A stretch of DNA of 64,000 nucleotides from JAFGOG01 sp034429215 (lineage in GTDB: Bacteria; Chloroflexota; Anaerolineae; JAAYZQ01). A model generated the notes under the pieces. That model was not told the origin of the DNA and did not search any database. It saw only the letters and a list, made by a program, of their open reading frames with translations. Below, in pieces: positions 52,122 to 60,829 of the stretch. Made by a program: the position numbers and the translations under genes. Position 1 is the first letter of the stretch. The number at the start of each line of letters is the position of its first letter. The stretch is from NCBI GenBank assembly GCA_034429215.1, contig DAOUGI010000076.1:1-64000 (forward strand), written 5' to 3'.

Positions 52122-52556
52122 ATGTCAAAAGGAGGTTCGATAGTTCTCTCAATATGGAGCGGCATCAATTTCCTCCTCGCCGCCTTGATATTGACCAGTG
52201 TCGTCATTTTCAACGCAAACTCCCCACTTTTGGTGATGGTGTTTGAAAAATCTGAAATCGCCAGCCTGGATGCCAAGGTCATTGCATCGCTCCATGCTCT
52301 GACGATCCTGTACAACTCTTGCTCGGTGGTTCTCTCGGTGCTGGTGTGGTTGCTTATCCGAAAAAGCCTGATCGCCGGCCAAAAATGGGCCTTCTGGGTG
52401 TTGTTGTTCGTGATCGGCTTTGTGGAAGTGATGGCCTTTAGCGCTTCCGCAGGAGTCGGAAATGCGAGATGGCAGGTGAATGTTGTTCAGAGCGTTTTAT
52501 ACGTTGTGGGCATTGGCCTGTCGGGCTATTCCCTATTCAAAGGAGACAACAAATGA
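52122..52556 (+). CDS. Four-helix membrane protein
   Basis: 144 residues with four hydrophobic helices (WSGINFLLAALILTSVVIF, SCSVVLSVLVWLLI, WAFWVLLFVIGFVEVMAF, VVQSVLYVVGIGLSGYSLF). No named family. ACAAGGAGAAAGCGA precedes the ATG. It overlaps the next gene by 4 bases (ATGA), so they are coupled. The region is AT-rich relative to its surroundings. Confidence 0.65.
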   Translation: MSKGGSIVLSIWSGINFLLAALILTSVVIFNANSPLLVMVFEKSEIASLDAKVIASLHALTILYNSCSVVLSVLVWLLIRKSLIAGQKWAFWVLLFVIGFVEVMAFSASAGVGNARWQVNVVQSVLYVVGIGLSGYSLFKGDNK

Positions 52557-53245
52557 ATTCAATCAACAAGACCGCAAGAATCGCAGGTTTCCTCTACTTT
52601 ATGTATATTGTAACTTCGTTCATTGCAAATTGGTTTGGCCGCTTTGTATTCGTGGATGCCCCCGTAACGGTCAATCACATAATGGCTCATGAATCGCAAT
52701 TTCGTATCGGTTTTGTAATCAGTCTATTCTCAGTTGTGTTCTTTCTTTTGGCGGCCTGGTATTTGTACGTGTTATTGAAACCGGTTAACAAAAACATAGC
52801 TCTACTGTTCCTGTTACTAAACTTGGGTGGGTTTGCCATATGGTGTTTTAGTATGCTGAATCTATTTGCCGGCCTGCTGCTCTTGAGCGGAGCTGATTAT
52901 TTGAAAGTATTCCAGCCAGATCAGCTACAAGCGCAAGCGATGTTATTTATCAATTTATGCACAAATGGGCGTATTATCGCCCAGATACCCTATGGCGTCT
53001 GGCTCTTTCCTCTTGGTTATCTAGTTTTCAAGTCGGGCTTTCTTCCTAAAATCTTGGGCATATTGTTGATCGTTGATTGTTTTGGTCTTCTGATATATGT
53101 TTTTCAGTATTTCCTTTTGCCGGGCTACGAAGTAATATCGTACCCATGTATGGTGGTTAGTTTCATTGCAGAACTCTCTCTGACTTTGTGGCTTTTGATT
53201 AAGGGTGTAAAGGATCAGAAACCAGCTTCAATTGAGGCCAGCTGA
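52553..53245 (+). CDS. DUF4386 family membrane protein
   Basis: 230 residues, seven helices, opening with NKTARIAGFLYFMYIVTSFIANWFG, typical of DUF4386. The opening MNSINKTAR is nearly the same as the MNTINKTAR of the membrane protein at 57489 in the second cassette. A start at 52553 follows AAAGGAGACAAC and overlaps the previous stop. This is the most AT-rich gene in the window, suggesting recent transfer. Function unknown. Confidence 0.8.
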   Translation: MNSINKTARIAGFLYFMYIVTSFIANWFGRFVFVDAPVTVNHIMAHESQFRIGFVISLFSVVFFLLAAWYLYVLLKPVNKNIALLFLLLNLGGFAIWCFSMLNLFAGLLLLSGADYLKVFQPDQLQAQAMLFINLCTNGRIIAQIPYGVWLFPLGYLVFKSGFLPKILGILLIVDCFGLLIYVFQYFLLPGYEVISYPCMVVSFIAELSLTLWLLIKGVKDQKPASIEAS

Positions 53246-53295
53246 TGCCCGGAAATATAGATGACCACTATCAAGTAAAAAGGAGGAGTACGAAA

Positions 53296-54231
53296 ATGAA
53301 AGCAATTGTATGCACAAAATACGGACCGCCGGAGGTTCTTCAGCTCAAAGAGGTGGAAAAGCCTACTCCCAAGCAGAATGAAGTACGCGTGAAGATCTAC
53401 GCAACAGCAGTCACAGCAAGTGACTGCATCATCAGAAGCGGCACCGTTTCGCCCGCATTTTGGATTTCCATGCGCCTAGCGGTGGGGCTGACGAAACCGC
53501 GAAACATACTCGGCATGGTGCTCGCAGGAGAGATAGAAACAGTGGGCAAGAGTGTCCGGCAATTTCAAATCGCTGACCGGGTTTACGCATTCACCATCGC
53601 CGGGATGCGTTTTGGCGCTTATGCTGAGTACACGTGTCTGCCTGAAGACGGATTAGTTGCAGGAATGCCGTCCAATGTAGGCTATGAGGAAGCCGCCGCT
53701 GTTCCTTTTGGGGGCCTTCTGGCCCTGCACTTTCTGAAAAAAGGCAACATCCAAAGCGGACAGAACGTGCTGATTTATGGAGCTTCCGGAGCGGTGGGTA
53801 CCTCTGCGGTTCAGCTTGCCAGGCACTTTGGAGCGAAAGTGACCGGAGTTTGCAGTACCACCAATCTCGAACTGGTGAAATCCCTGGGAGCCGATACGGT
53901 CATTGACTACACTAAAGATGATTTCACGAAGAGAGGAGAGCGTTACGATCTCATCTTTGACGCGGTTGGCAAGAGAAAGAGCTCAAACCTGCAGTGTAAG
54001 AACGCACTGGCGCCGGATGGCCAATTCATATCGGTCGATGATGGATCGCCAAAGCTGCATGTTGAGGGCTTGATTCTACTCAGGGAGCTGGTTGAAACGA
54101 GAAAGATAAGGCCGGTCATTGATCGATGCTATCCACTGGAGGAGATCGTTGAGGCTCACAGGTATGTCGACAAGGGACATAAAAGGGGAAATGTCGTCAT
54201 CACGGTGGCGCACGAAGGCCAGGCCCGGTAG
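53296..54231 (+). CDS. NAD(P)-dependent quinone oxidoreductase-like protein 1
   Basis: 311 residues of the zinc-independent medium-chain dehydrogenase/reductase type. It has a GroES-like N-terminal half (MKAIVCTKYGPPEVLQLKEV) and a Rossmann motif (YGASGAVGTSAVQLARHFGAKVTGVCST), and no catalytic zinc cysteines are apparent. It is predicted to reduce quinones or enones with NAD(P)H. AAGGAGGA precedes 53296. It closes cassette 1; close relatives at 57934 and 58955 close cassette 2. Confidence 0.9.
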   Translation: MKAIVCTKYGPPEVLQLKEVEKPTPKQNEVRVKIYATAVTASDCIIRSGTVSPAFWISMRLAVGLTKPRNILGMVLAGEIETVGKSVRQFQIADRVYAFTIAGMRFGAYAEYTCLPEDGLVAGMPSNVGYEEAAAVPFGGLLALHFLKKGNIQSGQNVLIYGASGAVGTSAVQLARHFGAKVTGVCSTTNLELVKSLGADTVIDYTKDDFTKRGERYDLIFDAVGKRKSSNLQCKNALAPDGQFISVDDGSPKLHVEGLILLRELVETRKIRPVIDRCYPLEEIVEAHRYVDKGHKRGNVVITVAHEGQAR

Positions 54232-54289
54232 CCAGATTGGGCATCGTGGCCCTGGAATGAGATCTCGCTTCTGCAGATGAGCATCCCCT

Positions 54290-54318
54290 TTGACAGCCCA
54301 TCTGCGACATGATATACT
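54290..54318 (+). promoter_or_regulatory. Promoter of MalT-LuxR gene 2
   Basis: TTGACA (54290-54295), a 17-bp spacer and TATACT (54313-54318). The CCCTTTGACAG and ATGATATACTTG flanks are shared with the first gene's promoter, so the promoter was duplicated with the gene. Confidence 0.75.
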
Positions 54319-54358
54319 TGCAGGGTGGAGGCTTCGTCTCGCTGTGCGAAGGACGATC

Positions 54359-56995
54359 ATGCAACAGTATCCGCTCCTGCAGACAAAACTGTATATTCCA
54401 CCCATCCGGCCCGAGCTGGTCTCGCGCCCGCGGCTGATCGAGCGACTGAACGCAGGGCTCCACCGCAAGTTGACACTTGTCTCCGCCCCGGCTGGCTTTG
54501 GCAAAACCACGCTGGTCAGCGAATGGGTCACCGGTTGCGAGCGACTAACCGCCTGGCTGTCACTGGACGAAGGGGATAACGACCCCACACGCTTTCTGAC
54601 TTACCTCATCGCTGCTTTGCAGACGATTGCGGCAAATATTGGAGCAGGGGTGTTGGCGGTGCTCCAATCCCCTCAGTCGCCGTCCACCGAATCGATTCTG
54701 ACAGCCCTGCTCAATGAAATCACCACCATCCCGGACCATTTCGTCCTCGTCCTTGACGACTATCACGTTATTGATGCCAAACCGGTTGACCATGCCCTCA
54801 CCTTTCTGCTCGAGCACCTGCCACCGCAGATGCACCTGGTCATCGCCACCCGTGAGGATCCACATCTACCCCTGGCCCGGTTACGCGCCCGGGGCCAGTT
54901 GACCGAACTGCGCGCCGCCGACTTGCGATTTACTTCCTCCGAAGCAGCTGATTTTCTCAACCAGATGATGGGATTGAATCTTTCGGCAGAAGACATCGCC
55001 GCACTAGAAACCCGCACCGAAGGCTGGATTGCGGGCCTGCAATTAGCCGCGATCTCAATGCAAGGACATCAAGACGCCGCCAGCTTCATCGAATCTTTCA
55101 CCGGCAGCCACCATTTCGTGCTGGACTATCTGATGGAAGAAGTCCTGCACCAGCAGACCGAAAGTGTCCAGACTTTCCTGCTGCGTACGTCCATCCTGGA
55201 TCGCATGTGCGGCCCTCTTTGTGATGCCGTTCTACCCGCCCCTTCTACATCCGGGCAGGAAACCCTGGAATACCTCGAACGCACTAACCTGTTCATCGTG
55301 CCGCTGGATAGCGAGCGGCGCTGGTACCGGTATCACCATCTCTTTGGCGATCTGCTGCGCCAGCGCCTGGGAAAACCCAAGGAATTCGCCGAATTCCACC
55401 TGCGCGCCAGCCAGTGGCATGAAGAGAACGGCGACCTGGGCGCGGCGTTTCACCACGCCATCGCAGCCGGGGATTTTGTCCGGGCGGCGGGGCTGGCTGA
55501 AGCGGCCTGGCAGGGGATGGAGGAAAGTTTCCAGACGGCCGCCTGGCTTGGCTGGGTGAAGACGCTGCCAGAGACGGTGATTCGCGCCCGGCCCGCGCTG
55601 TGCGTCCAGCTTGGCTGGGCCTTTTCGCTTGCCGGGGAGCCGGAAACCAGCGAAATTCACCTGCAAAACGCCGAGCAGGCCCTGGCTGGTGCAGCGGACA
55701 AGGCGGAACTCAAGCCCCTCCCGGGCAGCATTGCCCTGGCCCGCGCCTACAACGCCCAAATGCAGGGCAACCTGGCCGACACGGTGAAATATGCCGAACA
55801 GGCCGTCCGATTGATTCCCGAGAATGATATTAACCTCCGCTCCCGGGCTGCCATCACGTTGGAGTCCACCCACTGGGCCAGCGGCAACCTGGAGTCGGCC
55901 ATCCGGGCGCTTGGTGATTGGATGGAGAGCATGACCCGGCTGGGCAATCACGTCTTCGTGGTTGCCAGCGCCTTTGGTGTAGGCGACCTGCTGGTGGGCT
56001 TGGGGCGCCTGAGCGAGGCCGAGCGGACCTATCAGGATGCCTTGCAGCTGGCCGCCCAACACGGCCCGGAGGCCGAACACATCACTGCCCACCATCATCT
56101 CGGCCTGTCCATGATCTACCGTCAGCGGGGAGATGACACCCTCGCCGCTCATCACTTGAAACGAGCCGCCGAATTGGGTCTGCAAACCACCCCGGTTTGG
56201 CTGCACCGCTGGCATGTGGCCCAGGCCCAACTGAAAGAGGCCGCAGGCGATCTGGAAACCGCCCTGGCCCTGCTCGACGAGGCCAAACGGGTCTATATCC
56301 AAAGCGCCGTGCCTGACCTGCGCCCCATTGCGGCCCTGAAAGCGCGCATCCATCTCAAACAGGGGCAGCCCGATAAAGTCCGGGCGTGGGCGGCAGAACG
56401 CGGGCTTTCGCTGGCAGATGACGTCTGCTACTTGCATGAGTTCGAGCACCTCACCCTGGCCCGGCTGGAAATCGCCAACCCGCAGGTTAACGCCCTGCTC
56501 GCACGCCTGGTGCAAGCCGCCGAAGCGCAAAAGCGCCGGGGCAGCGCGCTCGACATCCTGCTGGTGCAGGCGCTGGCCCATGAGGCCCAGGGCAATCACC
56601 CCCAGGCCCTTGCCGCGCTGGAACGCGCCCTATCCCTCGCCGAGCCGGAAGGCTACATCAGCATTTTTGTGGATGAAGGCCCACCCATGGCTGCACTGCT
56701 GCGAGAGGCCGCTAAACACTGTACCGTCTCGGAATATGCTCGTCAATTACTGGCAGCCTTTGGGAAGGCTGAAGGCAGAACGCCCGTCACTCAGCTCTTG
56801 ATCGAGCCGCTGAGCGAACGTGAGCAGGAAGTGCTCAAGCTTCTCAGAACCGATTTGAACGGCCCGGAAATCGCCCGTCATTGCATGGTGTCTCTGAGCA
56901 CCATTCGTACTCACACGCAAAACATTTACGCCAAGCTGGGAGTGAACAATCGCCGGGCTGCCGTCCGCCGCGCAGAAGAACTCGATTTGTTTTAA
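54359..56995 (+). CDS. MalT-type LuxR-family ATP-dependent regulator 2
   Basis: 878 residues. Walker A in S-A-P-A-G-F-G-K-T-T, VLVLDDYHVID, TPR-like middle, and a C-terminal LuxR domain (PLSEREQEVLKLLRTDLNGPEIARHCMVSLSTIRTHTQNIYAKL). The first ~300 residues are almost identical to the paralogue at 47986; the middle and the DNA-binding domain differ clearly, so target sites probably differ. CGAAGG precedes the ATG at 54359. It lacks the LALSGAEG insertion. Confidence 0.93.
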   Translation: MQQYPLLQTKLYIPPIRPELVSRPRLIERLNAGLHRKLTLVSAPAGFGKTTLVSEWVTGCERLTAWLSLDEGDNDPTRFLTYLIAALQTIAANIGAGVLAVLQSPQSPSTESILTALLNEITTIPDHFVLVLDDYHVIDAKPVDHALTFLLEHLPPQMHLVIATREDPHLPLARLRARGQLTELRAADLRFTSSEAADFLNQMMGLNLSAEDIAALETRTEGWIAGLQLAAISMQGHQDAASFIESFTGSHHFVLDYLMEEVLHQQTESVQTFLLRTSILDRMCGPLCDAVLPAPSTSGQETLEYLERTNLFIVPLDSERRWYRYHHLFGDLLRQRLGKPKEFAEFHLRASQWHEENGDLGAAFHHAIAAGDFVRAAGLAEAAWQGMEESFQTAAWLGWVKTLPETVIRARPALCVQLGWAFSLAGEPETSEIHLQNAEQALAGAADKAELKPLPGSIALARAYNAQMQGNLADTVKYAEQAVRLIPENDINLRSRAAITLESTHWASGNLESAIRALGDWMESMTRLGNHVFVVASAFGVGDLLVGLGRLSEAERTYQDALQLAAQHGPEAEHITAHHHLGLSMIYRQRGDDTLAAHHLKRAAELGLQTTPVWLHRWHVAQAQLKEAAGDLETALALLDEAKRVYIQSAVPDLRPIAALKARIHLKQGQPDKVRAWAAERGLSLADDVCYLHEFEHLTLARLEIANPQVNALLARLVQAAEAQKRRGSALDILLVQALAHEAQGNHPQALAALERALSLAEPEGYISIFVDEGPPMAALLREAAKHCTVSEYARQLLAAFGKAEGRTPVTQLLIEPLSEREQEVLKLLRTDLNGPEIARHCMVSLSTIRTHTQNIYAKLGVNNRRAAVRRAEELDLF

Positions 56996-57213
56996 CCAGT
57001 ACTCAATCATAAATCCACGGTCCTGGCAGAGGTTTTGAATCACCTGCCGGCACTTTCTGTTTCCCTCACAACCCTCCAAGATCATCACCTTAATCATCAC
57101 GTGTAATGATGACGCTTCATCACATTTTTTGGTATTCTTTGGTCGAAAGAAGATAAGAACCGATACAGCACTGTAGTAATTCTTCCATATCTGGAAAATG
57201 GACGAGGCGCACA

Positions 57214-57492
57214 ATGAGTGAAACACATGCATCATCTGAGGATCAGTCCGAGCCCGGACTTTACGAAATCCGCCTCAAGGGACACCTAGATGACCGGTGG
57301 AGCGACTGGTTTGGTGGTCTGACCATCACGCTGGAAGACAACGGCGACACGCTTTTAACCGGCCCTGTGGTCGATCAGGCCGCGTTGCATGGATTGCTAA
57401 AAAAGGTGCGTGATTTGGGTATGCCTTTGGTCTCGGTCAGTCCTCTCAATGAAACTCGTCAGTATCAACCCCAAAAAGGAGATAGGAAATGA
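57214..57492 (+). CDS. Small conserved cassette protein, copy 2
   Basis: 92 residues, homologous to the protein at 50930 (GPVVDQAALHGLLKKVRDLGMPLVSV is common to both). A 16-residue variable start precedes YEIRLKGHL. Its stop overlaps the next ATG (ATGA). The family is not recognised. The strand-rich first half with conserved W-x-D-W-F and the amphipathic second half suggest a small folded protein rather than a peptide. Confidence 0.8.
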   Translation: MSETHASSEDQSEPGLYEIRLKGHLDDRWSDWFGGLTITLEDNGDTLLTGPVVDQAALHGLLKKVRDLGMPLVSVSPLNETRQYQPQKGDRK

Positions 57493-57890
57493 ATACCATC
57501 AACAAGACCGCAAGAAATCTGCTAGATGTGAGGATAATCCTTGCAGTGCTATGGGTAGCTGGAATGTTAAGCAGTTTAAATGGGGATACGTACCGCTTAT
57601 CTGCGGCTACCGGACCTATCGGAGTAAACCCCGAATTACTGTCGGTGTTCGCGGCGGTGTTAGTGGGTCACGTTTTGATGAGTGGCTTGACCCTGACGTT
57701 GAAGTCTCCCGTGAGTCGTTGGGCAAACCGCATCATAGGCACATTCTATGCCATGATTATTTTTGCTTTTTGGGTTAATGCTTTTGTATCGCGACTCCCT
57801 GGTTATGAGATAGTTTGGGCAACAGCACAACTTGTGTTTGCCTTACTGGTTGTTTGGTACGCTTGGAAATGGTCTAACCCTGAAGGTTAA
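57489..57890 (+). CDS. Small membrane protein of cassette 2
   Basis: 133 residues with four helices (DVRIILAVLWVAGMLSSL, LLSVFAAVLVGHVLMSG, IIGTFYAMIIFAFWVNAFV, IVWATAQLVFALLVVWYAW). The first residues MNTINKTAR resemble the DUF4386 protein of cassette 1, although the rest does not, as if the start region had been reused. Function unknown. Coupled to the small protein before it. Confidence 0.7.
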   Translation: MNTINKTARNLLDVRIILAVLWVAGMLSSLNGDTYRLSAATGPIGVNPELLSVFAAVLVGHVLMSGLTLTLKSPVSRWANRIIGTFYAMIIFAFWVNAFVSRLPGYEIVWATAQLVFALLVVWYAWKWSNPEG

Positions 57891-57933
57891 ACCTGATTTA
57901 TAGTGCCGGTCAAAGGAATAAGGAGAAAAAACC

Positions 57934-58899
57934 ATGAAAGCGATCGTTCAGAACGAATACGGCTCACCGGATGTCCTCGAACTCAAGGAGATCGACAAGC
58001 CGGTGGTCAAGGATGACGGAGTGCTGGTACGCGTTCACGCGGCTGCCGTCCACGCAGGGGACTGCTTCGCCATGAGGGGCATGCCGCTCGCCATGCGTTT
58101 GTTTGTCGGGCTGCTCAAGCCAAGGAAGAATTATGTTCCGGGACTTGATGTGGCAGGGCACGTTGAGGCGGTCGGCAAGAACGTGACGGGGTTGCAACCA
58201 GGTGCCGAGGTATTCGGTGTGTGCAACGGCGCCTGCGCCGAGTATGCATGTGCTGGAGAAGACAAGTTCGTGCTGAAGCCGGCCAACCTCACGTTTGAGC
58301 AAGCCGCGGCCATACCTACCTCGGCAGTCGCTGCCCTCCGCGGCCTTCGCGATGCGGGAAAGCTACAGCCAGATCAGAAGGTCTTGATCAATGGTGCGTC
58401 GGGAGGCGTGGGGACCTTCGCTGTGCAGATCGCCAAGTCCTTCGGAGCGGAAGTGACCGGCGTCTGCAGCACGAGGAACGTGGACCTGGTCCGATCTATC
58501 GGCGCAGACCATGTCATGGATTACACCCAAGAGGACTTTACGTCAAGTGGACAGCGCTACGATCTCATCCTCGACAATGTAGGGAACCATTCGTTTGCAG
58601 ACTGCAGACGCGCGCTCACCCCCCAGGGAACTCTCATACCTAACACCGGCCATGCTGGCATGGGCTACGTTGTCAAGGCGTTTGTATTGCCAGCGTTCGT
58701 GCGCCAGCAGGGACGCCCGTTTGTTGCGATACCGAACCATCAGGACCTGGTTGTTCTGAGGGAGCTCGTTGAATCTGGAAAGGTCACACCGGTCATCGAC
58801 AGAACGTACCCGCTGAGCGATACCCCTGAGGCTTTCCGGTACCTGGAAGAAGGCCACGCCCGAGGAAAAGTGGTGATCACTCTGGAAACGAAGACCTGA
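57934..58899 (+). CDS. NAD(P)-dependent quinone oxidoreductase-like protein 2
   Basis: 321 residues. Begins MKAIVQNEYGSPDVLELKEI, Rossmann motif N-G-A-S-G-G-V-G-T-F-A-V-Q-I-A-K, late segment PLSDTPEAFRYLEEGHARGKVVIT. Same family as the other two enzymes here, with GVCSTRN after the nucleotide-binding motif. AAGGAGAAAAAACC precedes the ATG. Confidence 0.92.
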   Translation: MKAIVQNEYGSPDVLELKEIDKPVVKDDGVLVRVHAAAVHAGDCFAMRGMPLAMRLFVGLLKPRKNYVPGLDVAGHVEAVGKNVTGLQPGAEVFGVCNGACAEYACAGEDKFVLKPANLTFEQAAAIPTSAVAALRGLRDAGKLQPDQKVLINGASGGVGTFAVQIAKSFGAEVTGVCSTRNVDLVRSIGADHVMDYTQEDFTSSGQRYDLILDNVGNHSFADCRRALTPQGTLIPNTGHAGMGYVVKAFVLPAFVRQQGRPFVAIPNHQDLVVLRELVESGKVTPVIDRTYPLSDTPEAFRYLEEGHARGKVVITLETKT

Positions 58900-58954
58900 A
58901 CCTGACAAGGCGAGCTGCCGAAACATCGCCTTTTTTGTGAGTAGGGAGGCCCAG

Positions 58955-59935
58955 ATGAAAGCAATTGTATGCACAAGATACGGATCACCGGACGTTCTAC
59001 AGCTCAAAGAGGTAGCAAGGCCTATTCCCAAGGAGGATGAAGCACTCGTCAAAGTTCATGCGGCATCCCTCAATGCAGCTGACTTGGAAACCCTGAGAGG
59101 TGTGTTTTTTACCCGCATCGCGGCGCCACTAAGACCAATGCACAAGATACTCGGAACTGACGTAGCGGGGCGGGTTGAAGCGGTCGGCAGAAACGTCAAG
59201 CGCTTTCAGCCAGGTGATGAGATATGGGGGGACTTGTCCTTTCCGCTTGACTGTGGCACTTTTGCCGAGTATGTCTGTATTCCTGAAGAAGCACTCAGGC
59301 TGAAACCGGCCAGTATGACCTTCGAGCAAGCAGCAGCCGTACCAACAGCAGCGGTTGTCGCCTTGCAGAAGCTTCGCGTGAAAGGACCGATTCAGCCAGG
59401 ACATAAGGTTCTGATCAATGGTGCGGGTGGTGGCGTGGGTACATTTGCGGTTCAGCTTGCCAAATACTTTGGGGCTGAGGTGACTGGTGTGGACAGCACG
59501 GAGAAACTGGACATGCTGCGCTCGATTGGTGCAGACCAGGTGATTGATTACACGCAAGAAGACTTTACCAGGAGTGGGCAGCGTTATGACCTGATTCTTG
59601 ATGTTGTGGCATATCGTTCGATGTTTGCTTACATGCGTGCTTTGAGTCCCAAGGGAGTTTTCGTCCCTGTGGGAGGTTCCACGGCTGCAATCTTCCAGGC
59701 CGTGTTTCTGGGACCATTGATTTCAATGATCGGGAGTAAGCAAATCGGTATCGGGACGTGGAAACCAAACAACAGTGAGGATTTGGCTCTCTTGACCGAG
59801 CTTTTTGAAGCCGGCAAAGTAGTGCCTGTTATCGATAGATGTTACCCGTTAAGTGAGGTCCCTGAAGCTCTGCGGTATCTTGAAGCAGGACACGTCAAAG
59901 GAAAGGTAGTTATCACCATGGAGCAAAACAACTAA
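58955..59935 (+). CDS. NAD(P)-dependent quinone oxidoreductase-like protein 3
   Basis: 326 residues. Begins MKAIVCTRYGSPDVLQLKEV, close to enzyme 1, but the Rossmann part (GAGGGVGTFAVQLAKYFGAEVTGVDST) is nearer to enzyme 2. GGGAGG before 58955 sets the start; a GTG at 58937 is the alternative. It follows enzyme 2 by 55 bases and is the last gene of cassette 2. Confidence 0.92.
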   Translation: MKAIVCTRYGSPDVLQLKEVARPIPKEDEALVKVHAASLNAADLETLRGVFFTRIAAPLRPMHKILGTDVAGRVEAVGRNVKRFQPGDEIWGDLSFPLDCGTFAEYVCIPEEALRLKPASMTFEQAAAVPTAAVVALQKLRVKGPIQPGHKVLINGAGGGVGTFAVQLAKYFGAEVTGVDSTEKLDMLRSIGADQVIDYTQEDFTRSGQRYDLILDVVAYRSMFAYMRALSPKGVFVPVGGSTAAIFQAVFLGPLISMIGSKQIGIGTWKPNNSEDLALLTELFEAGKVVPVIDRCYPLSEVPEALRYLEAGHVKGKVVITMEQNN

Positions 59936-60010
59936 GCTAACCTTCCCCCGATAGGGTGTCCAAGACAAAGGATAGAACAGCTCCACAGTCGGAGGGGCCG
60001 ACGAGACCTC

Positions 60011-60040
60011 GTAGGGCGTCGTAGGGCGTTGTAGGGCGTC
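60011..60040. repeat. Three tandem copies of a 10-bp repeat
   Basis: GTAGGGCGTC, GTAGGGCGTT, GTAGGGCGTC in direct tandem. No function is evident. It lies in the gene-free stretch 59936-60829. Confidence 0.7.
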
Positions 60041-60111
60041 GTTTGTGTCACTGTGAAATGCAAGAAAGCGACGAACCCGAAATTCAATGCGTGTGGTCCT
60101 TCCTCAAGCGG

Positions 60112-60369
60112 CACTGTGATGATGAAGTGAACTCCACAGGGTGAATCAGAGGTGGTGCAGGAAATGCCGGCCAGCGAGGTGGGCGGGTGTATAGGATGAA
60201 AGTGCAGGAAACTCAGGATCGTGGGAAACATCCCTGGCTGTCCCGGCGCGCTGGCATTTCCAGTAGAAACGGTTTTGACCGTTTACGCCATTTGTGGTAT
60301 GATGTCAGCGTTGGGATTGCAGTTTTGTTAATGTGGCGACAATAACTGCCCCCAAGGTCCCTTGGGGGC
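60112..60369. repeat. Long dispersed repeat, copy 2 (pair with 4913-5172)
   Basis: Matches 4913-5172 over its full length with scattered substitutions and small indels. The internal inverted repeat is GGAAATGCC (60160-60168)/GGCATTTCC (60253-60261). The 3' part is the small-RNA element; the upstream ~155 bases are absent from copies A and C. Confidence 0.75.
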
Positions 60370-60455
60370 ATTTTGTTTATATAGGATATGAAATTCTTCA
60401 ATTTAGAATCGGCGTCCAAGCAGGAAGAGTCTGGCAACGGACTCTTTCTGTTTCA
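60310..60455 (+). ncRNA. Intergenic element copy D, possible small RNA
   Basis: TTGACC (60275-60280), a 17-bp spacer and TATGAT (60298-60303). The -35 lies in the palindrome AAACGGT-TTTG-ACCGTTT (60267-60284). The core is followed by GCCCCCAAGG (60348-60357)/CCTTGGGGGC (60360-60369) and ATTTTGTTTAT. A second stem (60423-60448) with a GCAA tetraloop and a T-rich tail follows. Copies C and D remain alike as far as TTTAGAATCGGC, then differ. Confidence 0.5.
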
Positions 60456-60592
60456 TTGCACGCAGCGGCTGGCGCCTGCCGTTTGAACCAACGGCGCGAA
60501 TGCGGCAGCTTACTAGAGCCGGGAATCAAGGCCAGTACGGCAATGCCCCTCTACCTATACCTCAACTCCTGACTCAACAAGGCCGATCGCAG

Positions 60593-60622
60593 TTGGACGA
60601 ATTCACGGGCCTGTGCTATACT
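60593..60622 (+). promoter_or_regulatory. Promoter of the double-HTH gene
   Basis: TTGGAC (60593-60598), an 18-bp spacer and TATACT (60617-60622). This gives an untranslated leader of about 200 bases before 60830. Confidence 0.55.
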
Positions 60623-60744
60623 GTTCTTGGTGAGGCCGGACAGGTTCGGCCGCGAGCGGATGATGATCCTCCGACTCGTGGCGATCCCTCGGGGACACAC
60701 GAGCGATAGGGTGGAGGGAGCAATCCCTTTGCCTGCCATTGCGC

Positions 60745-60801
60745 AAAGGAGGTCTATTTGCCTGGCGCGCCCCAAGGGGCTGCGCGGCGATGGCCTCCTT
60801 T
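60745..60801 (+). promoter_or_regulatory. Leader hairpin, possible attenuator
   Basis: AAAGGAGG (60745-60752) pairs with CCTCCTTT (60794-60801), enclosing a second stem (GCGCCCC AA GGGGCTGCGC). The T-rich 3' side makes it a possible terminator. The AAAGGAGG arm is a perfect ribosome binding site with no start codon after it at the usual distance. Confidence 0.45.
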
Positions 60802-60829
60802 TCCGTTGATCTGATAGGAAAGCGCACGG

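Noticed and set aside
60011..60040. Possible CRISPR-like array
   Set aside because: The repeats are 10 bp with no spacers. No repeat-spacer structure or cas gene is seen in the window.
60213..60437. Minus-strand frame conserved between 47462-47653 and 60213-60437 (PPRDLGGSYCRHIN)
   Set aside because: The conservation follows the DNA repeat element itself. Hairpin arms are encoded in the frame and there is no ribosome binding site, so an RNA/repeat explanation is simpler.
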